Shown one piece after another: positions 1 to 8,205 of a DNA stretch of 64,000 nucleotides. Source of the DNA: Verrucomicrobiia bacterium (GTDB lineage Bacteria; Verrucomicrobiota; Verrucomicrobiia; Limisphaerales; UBA9464). Made by a program: the position numbers and the translations under genes. Below the pieces are notes generated by a model that had not been told where the DNA came from, did not search any database, and saw nothing but the letters and a program-made list of their open reading frames with translations. Location: assembly GCA_019634635.1 (NCBI GenBank), contig JAHCBB010000012.1, forward strand, positions 62,001-126,000. Reading direction: 5' to 3'. The first letter of the stretch is position 1; each line of letters opens with the position of its first letter.

Positions 1-130
1 CCGACCGCGCCGACTGGCCCTTGCCGCCGCGACCGGAGGTCTTGCCATGCCCGCTGGATTCGCCGGAGCCCAGACGTTTGCGCCGATGCTTGGCGCCCGG
101 CCTTGGCTTGAGATTGTGAAGACGCATCAT
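1..130 (-). CDS. rplO: 50S ribosomal protein L15 (N-terminal part, runs off the window)
   Basis: Only the first 43 or so codons are inside the window. The minus-strand translation begins [19 protein letters not shown] and continues into a Gly/Lys/Arg-rich stretch ([19 protein letters not shown]), which is the hallmark start of L15, a late-assembling large-subunit protein. Two adjacent ATG codons (130 and 127) could both start it. It lies 2 nt downstream of the rpsE stop codon, so it is translationally linked to rpsE. There is no room for rpmD (L30), which sits between rpsE and rplO in many bacteria. Confidence 0.93.
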   Translation of the reverse strand, partial: MMRLHNLKPRPGAKHRRKRLGSGESSGHGKTSGRGGKGQSARS

Positions 131-132
131 GG

Positions 133-825
133 TCAGTCGGGTTTGGAATTCCGGGGCTCGATGCCGCGGGTCTTGAGAATCTGCTCGCGGAGCCGGAGCT
201 GCATCAGGGCGCTCAGCGTGGCCTTTGCCACGTTGGCCGGGTTTTTGGAGCCCAGGGATTTGGAAAGCACATCCCGGATCCCCACCGACTCCACGACCGC
301 CCGGACCGTCTTGCCGCAGATCAATCCGGTTCCCGGGCTGGCCGGACGCAACAAGACGCGGGCGCCGTCGAACTCGGCCAGCACCTCGTGGGGAATGGTG
401 TTGTTCCGGATCGCAATCGTCAGGAGGCGTGCCTTCGCATTCTCGCCCCCCTTTCGGATCGCATCGCTGACTTCAGCCCCCTTGCCCAGGCCGATGCCCA
501 CCCGGCCCTGCCGGTCTCCGGCAACCACGAGGGCGCTGAAACTGAAGCGTCGCCCACCCTTGACCACCTTGGCGGAGCGGTTGATGAACAGGGTCTTTTC
601 CGCGAAGCCCCCATCCCGATCGTCGGACGGCTCCGGACCGCGACGATGCGGACCCCGCATCCCCCGATGGCCATGGCCGCCATGACCCCTCGGGCCCCGG
701 TCCGACCGTCCGGGACCGGAAGACGGGGCCTGCGGGGCCTGGGCGGGTGGCGGGGACGACGGCGACACCTGGGCCACGACGGGAGCGTCGGATGCGACCG
801 TCTCCACTTTGGTTTCTTCAGCCAC
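133..825 (-). CDS. rpsE: 30S ribosomal protein S5 with long N-terminal extension
   Basis: 230 residues against about 165 in the usual family. Residues from about 72 onward are a clear S5: the N-terminal double-stranded-RNA-binding fold ([20 protein letters not shown], then [20 protein letters not shown]) followed by the C-terminal S5 domain ([23 protein letters not shown]). S5 sits at the mRNA entry channel and contributes to decoding fidelity. The first 70 or so residues are a Pro/Gly/His/Arg-rich tail not found in E. coli S5; it looks disordered. The gene is 18 nt downstream of rplR and 2 nt upstream of rplO. The ATG at 825 is the only start that keeps the reading frame intact to the extension; a shorter start inside the tail cannot be excluded. 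Confidence 0.95.
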   Translation of the reverse strand: MAEETKVETVASDAPVVAQVSPSSPPPAQAPQAPSSGPGRSDRGPRGHGGHGHRGMRGPHRRGPEPSDDRDGGFAEKTLFINRSAKVVKGGRRFSFSALVVAGDRQGRVGIGLGKGAEVSDAIRKGGENAKARLLTIAIRNNTIPHEVLAEFDGARVLLRPASPGTGLICGKTVRAVVESVGIRDVLSKSLGSKNPANVAKATLSALMQLRLREQILKTRGIEPRNSKPD

Positions 826-843
826 GATTTAGTTCCTCCACAA

Positions 844-1206
844 TTAAAATTTGAGACCCGCCTCCCGCGCCGCGTCGGCGAGCGCCTTGACCTTGCCGTG
901 GTACCGGGCGGCACCCCGATCGAAGACCACGGCTTCGATCCCGGCGGCCCGGGCCGCCTCGGCCGCCCGTTTCCCAGTCACCATCGCATTGCGGACATTT
1001 GCCCCCAGGGACTCCAGCACGGCGCCCTTGTCCCGGGTGCCCGCCGACGCCAGCGTCCTGCCGGCCGCATCGTCCACAAACTGCACGTAAATATGAGTTC
1101 CTGAGAACTTGACGCTCATGCGCGGCCGGGAGGCGGTGCCCACCACCTTCTTGCGGAGCCGCCAGTGGCGCAATTGCCGTCTCCGGCGCTTTTCTTCGGG
1201 TTTCAT
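844..1206 (-). CDS. rplR: 50S ribosomal protein L18
   Basis: 120 residues, normal for L18, the 5S-rRNA-binding protein of the central protuberance. Diagnostic stretches are [20 protein letters not shown] near residues 27-46 and the C-terminal [20 protein letters not shown]. The N-terminus is basic ([20 protein letters not shown]), as expected for the RNA-binding tail. It is between rplF and rpsE in the conserved order, with 36 nt from rplF. Confidence 0.97.
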   Translation of the reverse strand: MKPEEKRRRRQLRHWRLRKKVVGTASRPRMSVKFSGTHIYVQFVDDAAGRTLASAGTRDKGAVLESLGANVRNAMVTGKRAAEAARAAGIEAVVFDRGAARYHGKVKALADAAREAGLKF

Positions 1207-1242
1207 GCTTCAATGGATTGCTGATGACCGCGACCGGCCCCT

Positions 1243-1779
1243 CTACTGGACCGTCTTGCCCTCCTTGCGGGTGACCTTTTCCCCGGCGTACCGGACGCCC
1301 TTGCCCTTGTAGGGTTCCGGCGGGTAATAGCTGCGAATCTCGGCCGCCACACGGCCCACGAGCTCCTTGTCGGCACCCTCCACCGTCAACTTGGTGTTCT
1401 CCTCGACGGTCACCTTGATCCCGGCGGGCAGCGCATAAAGAATCGGATGGCTGAATCCAAGCGCCAGATTCACGGTGGTCCCCTGAACGGATGCCTTGAA
1501 ACCGACCCCTTGAATCTCGAGCTTCTTGCTGAAGCCATCGGACACTCCGGTCACCATGTTTTGAATGATGGCGCGGGCCAGACCGTGCATGGACCTGGCC
1601 GCCCCACCGTCGCCATCCCGCTGCACGCGGACCTCGCTGCCGGACACCTCCGCGGAAGTGTGCTTCGGCAGTGAAAACTCGAGCCGGCCACGGGGACCTT
1701 CCGCAGCGACCCGGTTCGCGGAAACGGTCACCTTGACTTTGGCGGGGATGACCACCGGGGATTTTCCAATACGGGACAT
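1243..1779 (-). CDS. rplF: 50S ribosomal protein L6
   Basis: 178 residues, the usual length. It starts MSRIGKSPVVIPAKVKV and shows the two repeated L6 folds; the C-terminal signature is PPEPYKGKGVRYAGEKVTRKEGK near residues 152-175. L6 binds 23S rRNA helix 97 near the factor-binding site. It follows rpsH by 28 nt in the spc-type order. Confidence 0.97.
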   Translation of the reverse strand: MSRIGKSPVVIPAKVKVTVSANRVAAEGPRGRLEFSLPKHTSAEVSGSEVRVQRDGDGGAARSMHGLARAIIQNMVTGVSDGFSKKLEIQGVGFKASVQGTTVNLALGFSHPILYALPAGIKVTVEENTKLTVEGADKELVGRVAAEIRSYYPPEPYKGKGVRYAGEKVTRKEGKTVQ

Positions 1780-1807
1780 AGATCAGTGGGAGAGGACGGC
1801 AACGGCG

Positions 1808-2194
1808 TTACCAGACGTAACAGAGGACTTCACCACCCACGTTCAGTTTCCGCGCATCGGACCCGGTCACGACACCTTTTGGGGTGGACAGGACCGCAAC
1901 ACCCAGGCCTCCGAGGACCCTTGGGATCGAGCCGGCTCCCACATAACGGCGGAGACCGGGGGTGGAGATCTGCCGCAGACCCGTGATGGCGCTGCGCCGG
2001 CCCTGATACTTCAGTTCGAGGTGAAGTTGTTTCAGTGGGGTGCCCTCAACACGAACCGCGCTGAGGAATCCCTCCTGCTGGAGGATGCGGGCCACGGCCT
2101 CCTTGAGACGGGAGTGCGGCAGCACCAACTCCCGATGCTGGGCCATGCCGGCGTTCCGGATGCGGGTCAGGAGGTCAGAGATGGGATCGTGCAT
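1808..2194 (-). CDS. rpsH: 30S ribosomal protein S8
   Basis: 128 residues, normal for S8, a primary 16S-rRNA binder that in E. coli also acts as translational repressor of the spc operon. It starts MHDPISDLLTRIRNAGMAQH. The C-terminal signature is GVAVLSTPKGVVTGSDARKL followed by GGEVLCYVW. The gene is 21 nt downstream of rpsN. Confidence 0.97.
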   Translation of the reverse strand: MHDPISDLLTRIRNAGMAQHRELVLPHSRLKEAVARILQQEGFLSAVRVEGTPLKQLHLELKYQGRRSAITGLRQISTPGLRRYVGAGSIPRVLGGLGVAVLSTPKGVVTGSDARKLNVGGEVLCYVW

Positions 2195-2215
2195 TTTCGG
2201 GAGCTTGACTTCGAA

Positions 2216-2485
2216 TTACCAACTGGCCTTGACCACTCCCGGAATGAGCCCTGAGAGCGCCGCCTCACGGAACGTCAGCCGGGAAATGCCGTACTTGCGA
2301 AGGTAGGCGCGGCGGCGTCCGCTGAATTCGCACCGGTTCACCAGGCGGACAGGACTGGCATTCCGCGGGAGTTTGGCCAGCCCGGCGTAATCGCCGCGCG
2401 CCTTCAATTCCGCCCGGATCACCGCGTATTTCTTCACGGTCGCCGCCTTGCGCTTGTTTCGTTCCAGCCAGGATTTTTTGGCCAT
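2216..2485 (-). CDS. rpsN: 30S ribosomal protein S14, zinc-independent form
   Basis: 89 residues, starting [20 protein letters not shown]. The family signature is in [20 protein letters not shown], with the C-terminal [11 protein letters not shown]. There is a single cysteine and no CxxC pair, so this is the longer zinc-independent form rather than the 61-residue zinc-binding form. S14 helps assemble the 3' domain of 16S rRNA. It is 20 nt downstream of rplE. Confidence 0.96.
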   Translation of the reverse strand: MAKKSWLERNKRKAATVKKYAVIRAELKARGDYAGLAKLPRNASPVRLVNRCEFSGRRRAYLRKYGISRLTFREAALSGLIPGVVKASW

Positions 2486-2505
2486 AGGGCGTCGTTCTAT
2501 TCGGG

Positions 2506-3060
2506 TTACTTGGCGAAGGGCATCCCCATGAGGGAAAGGAGTTCCCGGGCTTCCTCGTCGGAGTCGGCCGTGGTCACAATGGTCACGTCCATGCCCTGCT
2601 GCCGCTTGATCTTGTCGAGTTCGATTTCCGGGAAGATGGTCTGGTCGGGGAGCCCCAACGAATACGTTCCCCGTCCGTCGAATTTCCTCGGGGACACCCC
2701 GCGGAAATCCCGGATTCGCGGGAGGGCCGCGGTGACGAGGCGGTCCAAAAACTCATACATCACCTCGCGCCGGAGCGTCACCTTGCAACCGATTGCCTGG
2801 CCCTCGCGCAGCTTGAAATTGGCGACACTCTTCTTCGCCTTCGTGATGACGGGCTTCCGGCCGGTGATCATGCCCAGTTCACGGGCCGCCTCCTCGACGG
2901 ACCCCTTCTCCGCATCGGAGCGGACGCCCATGTTAAGAACGATCTTCTCAATCCGGGGGACCTGATGGAGGTTGGCGTAACCGCGGCTCGCCTTCAGGGC
3001 GGGCACGACCTCCTGGACATACTTGGTGTAAAGACGGGGTTTCATCGGGAGATCGGACAT
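2506..3060 (-). CDS. rplE: 50S ribosomal protein L5
   Basis: 184 residues, close to the usual 179. The N-terminus ([20 protein letters not shown]) precedes the core motifs [15 protein letters not shown] and [20 protein letters not shown]. The C-terminal [20 protein letters not shown] is typical. L5 binds 5S rRNA and contacts the P-site tRNA. Its ATG shares one base with the rplX stop codon, so the two are translationally coupled. Confidence 0.97.
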   Translation of the reverse strand: MSDLPMKPRLYTKYVQEVVPALKASRGYANLHQVPRIEKIVLNMGVRSDAEKGSVEEAARELGMITGRKPVITKAKKSVANFKLREGQAIGCKVTLRREVMYEFLDRLVTAALPRIRDFRGVSPRKFDGRGTYSLGLPDQTIFPEIELDKIKRQQGMDVTIVTTADSDEEARELLSLMGMPFAK

Positions 3061-3389
3061 CAGGCCGGCCTGGAGGTGGCCCGTCGGGAGCGGCGTCGCT
3101 CGAACTCCGTCACGGTCATCACGTTGGAGACGTGCACCGGCCCCTCGAGCCAGAGCAATCCCCCCTGGGGATTCTGCTGGCTCTTGCGCAGGTAGTGCAG
3201 CACAGGTTTCACCAGCCGGCGCCGTTCGTCGGCATCCCTGGACCGGTCGTCAACCCCCTCAAGGACGACCGCGCCCTTTTTCCTGAGCACCTGGGTGATC
3301 TTTCCACGGCGGCCCTTGGCGGACCCCGCAATGACGACCACCTCGTCACCGCGCCGGACATGAAACCGTTGTTGAATGGGCTCGCTCAT
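3060..3389 (-). CDS. rplX: 50S ribosomal protein L24
   Basis: 109 residues from the ATG at 3389. It contains the KOW motif ([20 protein letters not shown]), the rRNA-binding element of L24, an assembly initiator of the large subunit. A TTG codon at 3404 in the same frame would add five residues but would overlap the rplN stop, and family members start close to the KOW motif, so the ATG is preferred. The stop overlaps the rplE start by one base. Confidence 0.95.
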   Translation of the reverse strand: MSEPIQQRFHVRRGDEVVVIAGSAKGRRGKITQVLRKKGAVVLEGVDDRSRDADERRRLVKPVLHYLRKSQQNPQGGLLWLEGPVHVSNVMTVTEFERRRSRRATSRPA

Positions 3390-3400
3390 GGTGCTGGATC

Positions 3401-3766
3401 TCAAATGACCTCCGGGGCCAGGGAAATAATCTTCATGAAGCGCTTCTCGCGAAGCTCACGGGCGACCGGCCCGAAGATCCGGGTGCCCTTCGGATTGTTT
3501 TCCTTGTCAATGATCACGACCGCATTGCGGTCGAACCGCAGATAGGAGCCGTCGGCCCGCCGGATCGGAGCGCGGGTGCGCACCACCACGGCCGTCTGAA
3601 CCTCACCCTTTTTCACGGTGCCGTCAGGCGAGGCCTCCTTGATGTGGACCTTGATGATGTCACCGACACCGGCGTACCGCTGATTGCGGCCAATCACGCC
3701 GATGGTCCACGCGACCTTGGCACCCGTGTTGTCGGCCACGTCGAGACTGGAGCGGATTTGAAGCAT
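3401..3766 (-). CDS. rplN: 50S ribosomal protein L14
   Basis: 121 residues, the standard length. It begins [20 protein letters not shown] and contains [20 protein letters not shown] and [20 protein letters not shown], all diagnostic for L14. L14 forms an intersubunit bridge with 16S rRNA. It is 26 nt downstream of rpsQ and 11 nt upstream of rplX. Confidence 0.98.
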   Translation of the reverse strand: MLQIRSSLDVADNTGAKVAWTIGVIGRNQRYAGVGDIIKVHIKEASPDGTVKKGEVQTAVVVRTRAPIRRADGSYLRFDRNAVVIIDKENNPKGTRIFGPVARELREKRFMKIISLAPEVI

Positions 3767-3792
3767 GATTTATCGGGGAAAAAGTGCGGCCT

Positions 3793-4077
3793 TCAGGCGG
3801 TCCTGACCGATCCATCCGGGTTCAGGATCTCCACCAGCCGCCATCGCTTGCTGCGGGAAAGCGGACGCGTCTCCTCGACGCGCACCAAGTCCCCGGTCTG
3901 GGCCCGTTCGCCCTCGTCGTGGGCGTACAGCTTGCTGTAGGCCGTGACCACCTTCTTGAACTGGGGATGGCGGAAGCGACGTTCCACGCGGACGACGATG
4001 GTCTTGGACATCTTGTCCGACACGACCTCGCCGACGCGCTCCTTGCGGTGGCCTCGTTGGGGGATGGAATCAACCAT
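3793..4077 (-). CDS. rpsQ: 30S ribosomal protein S17
   Basis: 94 residues from the ATG at 4077. The OB-fold signature is [20 protein letters not shown], followed by [16 protein letters not shown]. The open frame extends upstream to 4146 but that would run into rpmC and add a non-conserved segment, so the internal ATG is chosen. S17 is a primary binder of the 16S 5' domain. It lies 8 nt from rpmC. Confidence 0.96.
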   Translation of the reverse strand: MVDSIPQRGHRKERVGEVVSDKMSKTIVVRVERRFRHPQFKKVVTAYSKLYAHDEGERAQTGDLVRVEETRPLSRSKRWRLVEILNPDGSVRTA

Positions 4078-4085
4078 GGGACGGT

Positions 4086-4310
4086 TCAGGGAGAATTGGG
4101 GGATGCGGCTGCGACGCGGCGGATCTGCGTCAGGCGGGTCTCGCACCGCGCGATCTCGCGGCGGATCTGGCGCATGCGATGCGTCTTTTCGAGCCGTGCC
4201 GTGGCTTTCTGGATGCGCAGGTGAAACAGCTCCTGGCGCAGTTCACGGCCCTTGGCACCGAGCTCCTGCGCGGTCAGGTCCTTCAAATCGTTGTACGTCA
4301 AGTTCGCCAT
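4086..4310 (-). CDS. rpmC: 50S ribosomal protein L29
   Basis: 74 residues starting [20 protein letters not shown]. The family core [20 protein letters not shown] is followed by [20 protein letters not shown]29 surrounds the exit tunnel and helps form the docking site for trigger factor and SRP. The C-terminus is about 10 residues longer than usual. The start is 4 nt after the rplP stop, so the two genes are coupled. Confidence 0.96.
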   Translation of the reverse strand: MANLTYNDLKDLTAQELGAKGRELRQELFHLRIQKATARLEKTHRMRQIRREIARCETRLTQIRRVAAASPNSP

Positions 4311-4314
4311 GGGA

Positions 4315-4734
4315 TCAGGTGAGTTTGTGACGGACGATGAATTTGGTGGCGATCGGCAGCTTGCTGGCGGCAAGACGCATCGCCTCGCGCGCGATGCTCT
4401 CGGTGACGCCATCCACCTCGAACAGAATGCTCGCGGGGCGGATGACGGCCACCCAGGACTCGACACCGCCCTTGCCGGTTCCCATCCGCACCTCAAGCGG
4501 CTTCTTGGTGAAGCTTTTGTCCGGGAAGATTCGGATCCAGACCTTGCCCCGGCGCTTCATGAATCGGGTGATCGCCACGCGCGCCGCCTCGATCTGCTTG
4601 GCGTCCATCCAGCAGCGTTCAAGCGCCTGAAGTCCGTACTCTCCAAACGCCACACTGTTGCCGCGCGAGGCGATCCCCGTGCGACTCCCCCGCTGCATTT
4701 TGCGGTACTTGACCCTTGCCGGCATCATGGCCAT
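4315..4734 (-). CDS. rplP: 50S ribosomal protein L16
   Basis: 139 residues, the family length. It contains [40 protein letters not shown], the L16 signature [20 protein letters not shown] and [19 protein letters not shown]16 organises the A-site region of the large subunit. It is 12 nt downstream of rpsC. Confidence 0.98.
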   Translation of the reverse strand: MAMMPARVKYRKMQRGSRTGIASRGNSVAFGEYGLQALERCWMDAKQIEAARVAITRFMKRRGKVWIRIFPDKSFTKKPLEVRMGTGKGGVESWVAVIRPASILFEVDGVTESIAREAMRLAASKLPIATKFIVRHKLT

Positions 4735-4746
4735 ACGCGTGTCTCC

Positions 4747-5454
4747 TCAGGCTGCCCGTTCAACGTTGGCTGCTTCACGGCGCGCCGCGGCGATGGGCGA
4801 GGCGGGCGCGGCCGTCTTGTTCTCGGACCGTTTGGTCTCCCCCTTGCAGATCCAGCACTTGACCCCGAGCTTCCCGTAGAGCGTCTGGGCCTCGGCAAAA
4901 CCGTAGTCAATGTTTGCGCGAAGGGTGTGCAGCGGCACCCGGCCTTCGCGGTAGGTTTCAACCCGGGAGATTTCAGCACCCCCGAGCCGGCCCCCGCAGC
5001 GGATCTTGATGCCCTCGACCCCGTTTTCCATGGCGATCTGGAGCGCCCTCTTCATGGCACGACGGAACGAAATGCGGCGCTCGAGCTGCATGGCCACACT
5101 CTCCGCAACCAGCTGGGCATCGGTCTCCGCCTGCTTGACCTCCTGGATGTCCACGTAGACCTCCTTGCCGGTCAGTCGGGAGAGATCCTCCTTGAGCCGG
5201 TCAATCTCGGAGCCCTTGCGGCCGATGACCACCCCGGGGCGCGCCGTGAAGATCGTCACGCGGCACCGATTGGCCGCCCGCTCGATCTGGATCTTGGGAA
5301 CGGCCGCGGACTCGAGCTTGCGCTTGAGCGCCTCCCGGATCCGGCGGTCCTCCCGAAGGAGCCCGGGGAAGTCGCGATGGTTGGCAAACCATTTGGAACG
5401 CCAGTCGCGCGTCACCGGCAGGCGCAGACCGATTGGATTCGTTTTCTGGCCCAT
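4747..5454 (-). CDS. rpsC: 30S ribosomal protein S3
   Basis: 235 residues. The start [20 protein letters not shown] is diagnostic. A KH domain follows ([20 protein letters not shown]), then the C-terminal S3 domain ([40 protein letters not shown]). S3 forms part of the mRNA entry tunnel helicase. The last 30 or so residues are an Ala-rich tail. It is 4 nt downstream of rplV. Confidence 0.98.
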   Translation of the reverse strand: MGQKTNPIGLRLPVTRDWRSKWFANHRDFPGLLREDRRIREALKRKLESAAVPKIQIERAANRCRVTIFTARPGVVIGRKGSEIDRLKEDLSRLTGKEVYVDIQEVKQAETDAQLVAESVAMQLERRISFRRAMKRALQIAMENGVEGIKIRCGGRLGGAEISRVETYREGRVPLHTLRANIDYGFAEAQTLYGKLGVKCWICKGETKRSENKTAAPASPIAAARREAANVERAA

Positions 5455-5458
5455 AAAA

Positions 5459-5791
5459 TCAAACCTCCGTCAAAACGATGCGCACGTGGCAATTGCGCTT
5501 GATGATCGGTCCCGCGGACCCCCGCGCCTTCGGCGTGAACCGCTTGAAGCTGGACGCCGTCTCCGCGGCCGCCCGGTGCACCACCAAACGTTCCACCTTG
5601 AGACCGTGATTGTTCTCGGCGTTGGCGATGGCGGACTGGAGCGTCTTGGCGACGACCCGGGCCGACTTGCGGGGGACGAACTGGAGGACCGCCAGCGCCT
5701 GCGCGGCGGGCAGTCCCTGCACCTGACGGGTGACTTCGCGCATCTTCTGCGCGGACATCCTGAAATTCTTGGTGATGGCCTGGACTTCCAT
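5459..5791 (-). CDS. rplV: 50S ribosomal protein L22
   Basis: 110 residues, normal. It shows the L22 pattern [20 protein letters not shown] and, near the C-terminus, [20 protein letters not shown] with CHVRIVLTE, the stretch next to the exit-tunnel hairpin. It is 12 nt downstream of rpsS. Confidence 0.97.
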   Translation of the reverse strand: MEVQAITKNFRMSAQKMREVTRQVQGLPAAQALAVLQFVPRKSARVVAKTLQSAIANAENNHGLKVERLVVHRAAAETASSFKRFTPKARGSAGPIIKRNCHVRIVLTEV

Positions 5792-5803
5792 GGGAAGGGC
5801 TTG

Positions 5804-6085
5804 CTATTTCGCCTCGGCCTTCGCCGTGTGCGCTCCGTGTTTCTTGAAGGTTCGGGTGAAACTGAATTCACCCAGCTTGTGGCCCACCATGTTTTCCGTG
5901 ACGAAAACCGGATTGAACACCTTGCCGTTGTGAACGTTGAAGGTCAGCCCGACAAAGTCCGGGATGATCGTGGACCGGCGGGACCAGGTCTTGATCGGCG
6001 CCTTGGACTTGGCAGCCCTCGCCTTCTCCACCCGACTCAGCAGGCTGGGCTCGACAAACGGCCCCTTCTTGAGTGAACGCCCCAT
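5804..6085 (-). CDS. rpsS: 30S ribosomal protein S19
   Basis: 93 residues starting [20 protein letters not shown], with the family signature [20 protein letters not shown] and [21 protein letters not shown]19 pairs with S13 in the head of the small subunit and contacts the A-site tRNA. It is 3 nt downstream of rplB. Confidence 0.98.
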   Translation of the reverse strand: MGRSLKKGPFVEPSLLSRVEKARAAKSKAPIKTWSRRSTIIPDFVGLTFNVHNGKVFNPVFVTENMVGHKLGEFSFTRTFKKHGAHTAKAEAK

Positions 6086-6088
6086 ACG

Positions 6089-6937
6089 CTATTTGAGTTT
6101 CATCGGACGACCATCCCGGCGAACCAGGATGAACCGGTTGGAAATTTTCTTGCGGTTTCGGGTGCGGTAGCCTTTGGCAAGCAGACCCCATGGCGAGGTG
6201 AGGTGCTGGCGCCCGCCGCCCCCCTTGGACTTGCCCTGCCCGCCCCCATTCGGGTGATCCACCGGGTTGCGCACCATGCCGCGCGACATCGGCCGGATGC
6301 CGAGATGGCGGGCACGACCCGCCTTGCCAAGGATCACATTCTCCCACTGGGCGTTCCCCACCTGGCCGACCGTGGCCATGCAGGACTCGTGGATCTTCCG
6401 GATCTCTCCCGAGGGCAGCCGCACCTGCGCATAGCCCTCGTCCCGGGACATCAACGTGGCCGCAGCCCCGGCCGACCGGACCATCTGGGCGCCCCGACCG
6501 GGGGTCAGTTCCAGGTTGTGTATGGCGACACCCACCGGGATGTTTCCCAGTGGCAACGCGTTCCCCACCGTCGGGGGCGCCGTCGGGCCACTCATGACAG
6601 CCGTCCCCACCTGCAATCCATCCGGGCAAAGAATGTAGGTGCGCTCCTGGTCCGGATACTCAATCAGCGCGATGCGCGCGGTGCGGTTGGGATCGTACTC
6701 GATGGCAACGACCTTGGCCTCCACACCGAAACGGCGGCGCCGGAAGTCCACCGTGCGGATCTTCCGCTTGTGACCGCCGCCGCGGGCGCGGACCGTGACA
6801 CGACCGTAATTATTGCGGCCGCCGGTGCCCTTTTTGGTGAACACCAGCGCTTTCTCCGGACGCGTCTTTGTTATGTCCGAGAAATCCTCCACGGTCACAT
6901 AACGCGTGGAGGGCGTTAACGGTCGAAATGTTTTCAC
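6089..6937 (-). CDS. rplB: 50S ribosomal protein L2, first gene of the operon here
   Basis: 282 residues, family length 273-280. It begins MKTFRPLTPSTRYVTVEDFS and carries RARGGGHKRKIRTVDFRRRR and the C-terminal signature GMVRNPVDHPNGGGQGKSKG close to the peptidyl-transferase centre. In most bacteria rplB is preceded by rpsJ, rplC, rplD and rplW; here none lies upstream. The next 370 bp are non-coding and the next gene is on the opposite strand, so rplB must lead its transcript or follow a promoter in this gap. Confidence 0.98.
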   Translation of the reverse strand: MKTFRPLTPSTRYVTVEDFSDITKTRPEKALVFTKKGTGGRNNYGRVTVRARGGGHKRKIRTVDFRRRRFGVEAKVVAIEYDPNRTARIALIEYPDQERTYILCPDGLQVGTAVMSGPTAPPTVGNALPLGNIPVGVAIHNLELTPGRGAQMVRSAGAAATLMSRDEGYAQVRLPSGEIRKIHESCMATVGQVGNAQWENVILGKAGRARHLGIRPMSRGMVRNPVDHPNGGGQGKSKGGGGRQHLTSPWGLLAKGYRTRNRKKISNRFILVRRDGRPMKLK

Positions 6938-7084
6938 GGCAAATTTTCAGTCACGGGGCGGTGGCCCTCGTGCGCCCGGCCATCACTTCCGGTTGCTTGG
7001 GGCAACACGGTTATCGGTCGGACAATTCCGCTACGCATCCTGCGATGACGAAACGGAGCAAGAAGCCTAGAAACCACTGTCATG

Positions 7085-7115
7085 GCATGCAATACCTTTT
7101 TGTGAATTCTTTCAA
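7085..7115 (-). promoter_or_regulatory. candidate promoter for the rplB operon
   Basis: The 370-bp gap between rplB and the divergent sigma-factor gene has one relatively AT-rich patch. On the minus strand it reads TTGAAA (7115-7110), a 15-bp spacer, then TATTGC (7094-7089). The -35 match is good; the spacing is short and the -10 is weak. About 150 nt of leader would separate it from the rplB start. It is the best-looking promoter-like sequence in the gap, but that is all that supports it. No gene was recognised in 6938-7307. Confidence 0.25.
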
Positions 7116-7129
7116 TCGTTCCGTCCGAC

Positions 7130-7172
7130 GGGCCAATTCTCAGCCAACTCCCGGCCAACCTCCGGCCAACTC
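7130..7172. repeat. short degenerate tandem repeat (GGCCAACTC-type, four units)
   Basis: Four consecutive 9-12-bp units of the form GGCCAATTCTCA, GCCAACTCCC, GGCCAACCTCC and GGCCAACTCC lie in the divergent intergenic region between rplB and the ECF sigma gene. The array could be a regulator-binding array or a replication-slippage product. Its position 140-180 bp upstream of the sigma-factor start allows a regulatory role, but nothing proves it. Confidence 0.55.
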
Positions 7173-7307
7173 CAGGTGGAGATCGTCGTTCGAATTCCCG
7201 CGTGGGACAGCGCGAAGGCCCAATGGTTTCCGGCTTTTTTCCCCGGCGACATACAAATCCGCCAGTGGCAGTGTCTCCCTTCCCGAGGTGCCATTGAAAC
7301 CGCTCGC

Positions 7308-7856
7308 GTGAGCCCGCTACCGACCATCGAATCCGCCTGCACCGCCCTGTACGAGGAGTCCGCCGCGCGCCTGCTCCTCTACGCCCGCAGCCTGGGCCTG
7401 TCGCATTCCGAAGCCGAGGACGTGCTCCACGAGGTGTTCGCGGCATTGCTCGCCCTGGGCCGACTGCCCGACAATCCGGTCCACTATCTGCTCCGGTCAG
7501 TTCGCAACCGGGCGATCAACCATCGCCGCTCCCTCCTGCGCCGACTGTCACGGGAGTTCGAGTCGCACCGGTGGTTCGAAGTGTCGCCGTCCGAATCCCC
7601 TCACGAGCGTGCTGCCATGAAATGCCTTGAGGCCCTCCCGCGGGAACAGCGGGAGGTGATCGTGCTGAAGATCTGGCACCGACGCACTTTTGAGGAGATT
7701 GCCGAGCTCTTGGGCCTGCCAGCCAGCACTGCGGCCGGGCGTTATCGTTACGGCATGAACCGCCTCCGAACCTGTCTTCTCCAAGAGCAACCCCAGTCTC
7801 CGCATGAACACGAACCACTCGTTGGAACAATCCCTGGCCTCTTGGACCCCGCGTAG
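7308..7856 (+). CDS. ECF-type RNA polymerase sigma factor
   Basis: 182 residues from the GTG at 7308. Region 2 is seen at about residues 10-75 (YEESAARLLLYARSLGLSHS, AEDVLHEVFAALLALGRLPD, then RSVRNRAINHRRS). Region 4 is at about residues 105-160 (ALPREQREVIVLKIWHRRTF, EEIAELLGLPASTAAGRYRY), the helix-turn-helix that reads the -35 element. No extra C-terminal domain is present. The open frame extends upstream to 7176, but conserved sequence begins after the GTG. The 3' end overlaps the start of the next gene by 53 nt, so the downstream protein is probably its partner, in the position where ECF operons often carry an anti-sigma factor. Confidence 0.88.
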   Translation: MSPLPTIESACTALYEESAARLLLYARSLGLSHSEAEDVLHEVFAALLALGRLPDNPVHYLLRSVRNRAINHRRSLLRRLSREFESHRWFEVSPSESPHERAAMKCLEALPREQREVIVLKIWHRRTFEEIAELLGLPASTAAGRYRYGMNRLRTCLLQEQPQSPHEHEPLVGTIPGLLDPA

Positions 7857-8163
7857 CCCGTCCCAGAGGCTGCGCCGTCGCCTTTTTCCTCGGCGGCTGC
7901 CGCCGTCTGGGCCATCGCCCCTTTCCCGTGGATTCGCCTGGCTGGCCCCGGCACTCGGCATGGCGATGATCGTGGGATCCCTGGTGGTGGATCCAGCCTC
8001 CCGGCAGTTGCCGGTGGCCACCGGAGCGGCGACGGCCCAGATCGCAGCCCTGCATGCCGCCGCGGCGCAAAGCGCCCAGAACTCCGTTTCTCAGGCTGGT
8101 TTTGCATGGACAAATGCAGCCCGGGGGCCCTCCACTAACGATTCTTTGGGCAGCCTCAATTGA
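7804..8163 (+). CDS. small single-pass membrane protein, possible anti-sigma partner
   Basis: 119 residues. A basic, Pro/Arg-rich N-terminal 40 residues (likely cytoplasmic) precedes one hydrophobic segment at about 44-64 (GFAWLAPALGMAMIVGSLVV). An Ala/Gln/Ser-rich periplasmic tail follows. It overlaps the sigma-factor gene by 53 nt in another frame, which implies co-translation. Topology and position match an anti-sigma factor, but there is no ZAS zinc motif (HxxxCxxC) and no recognisable family, so the role is inferred from context only. Confidence 0.6.
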   Translation: MNTNHSLEQSLASWTPRSPSQRLRRRLFPRRLPPSGPSPLSRGFAWLAPALGMAMIVGSLVVDPASRQLPVATGAATAQIAALHAAAAQSAQNSVSQAGFAWTNAARGPSTNDSLGSLN

Positions 8164-8205
8164 GACCGGGTTTCCCGAAGTTCCTGACCGACGAGCCCCC
8201 CTCCC

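Noticed and set aside
3390..3404. TTG start giving rplX five extra residues
   Set aside because: It overlaps the rplN stop and lies outside the conserved L24 N-terminus; the ATG at 3389 is better.
6938..7307. a diverged rplW upstream of rplB
   Set aside because: All three minus frames were read; none shows L23 motifs.
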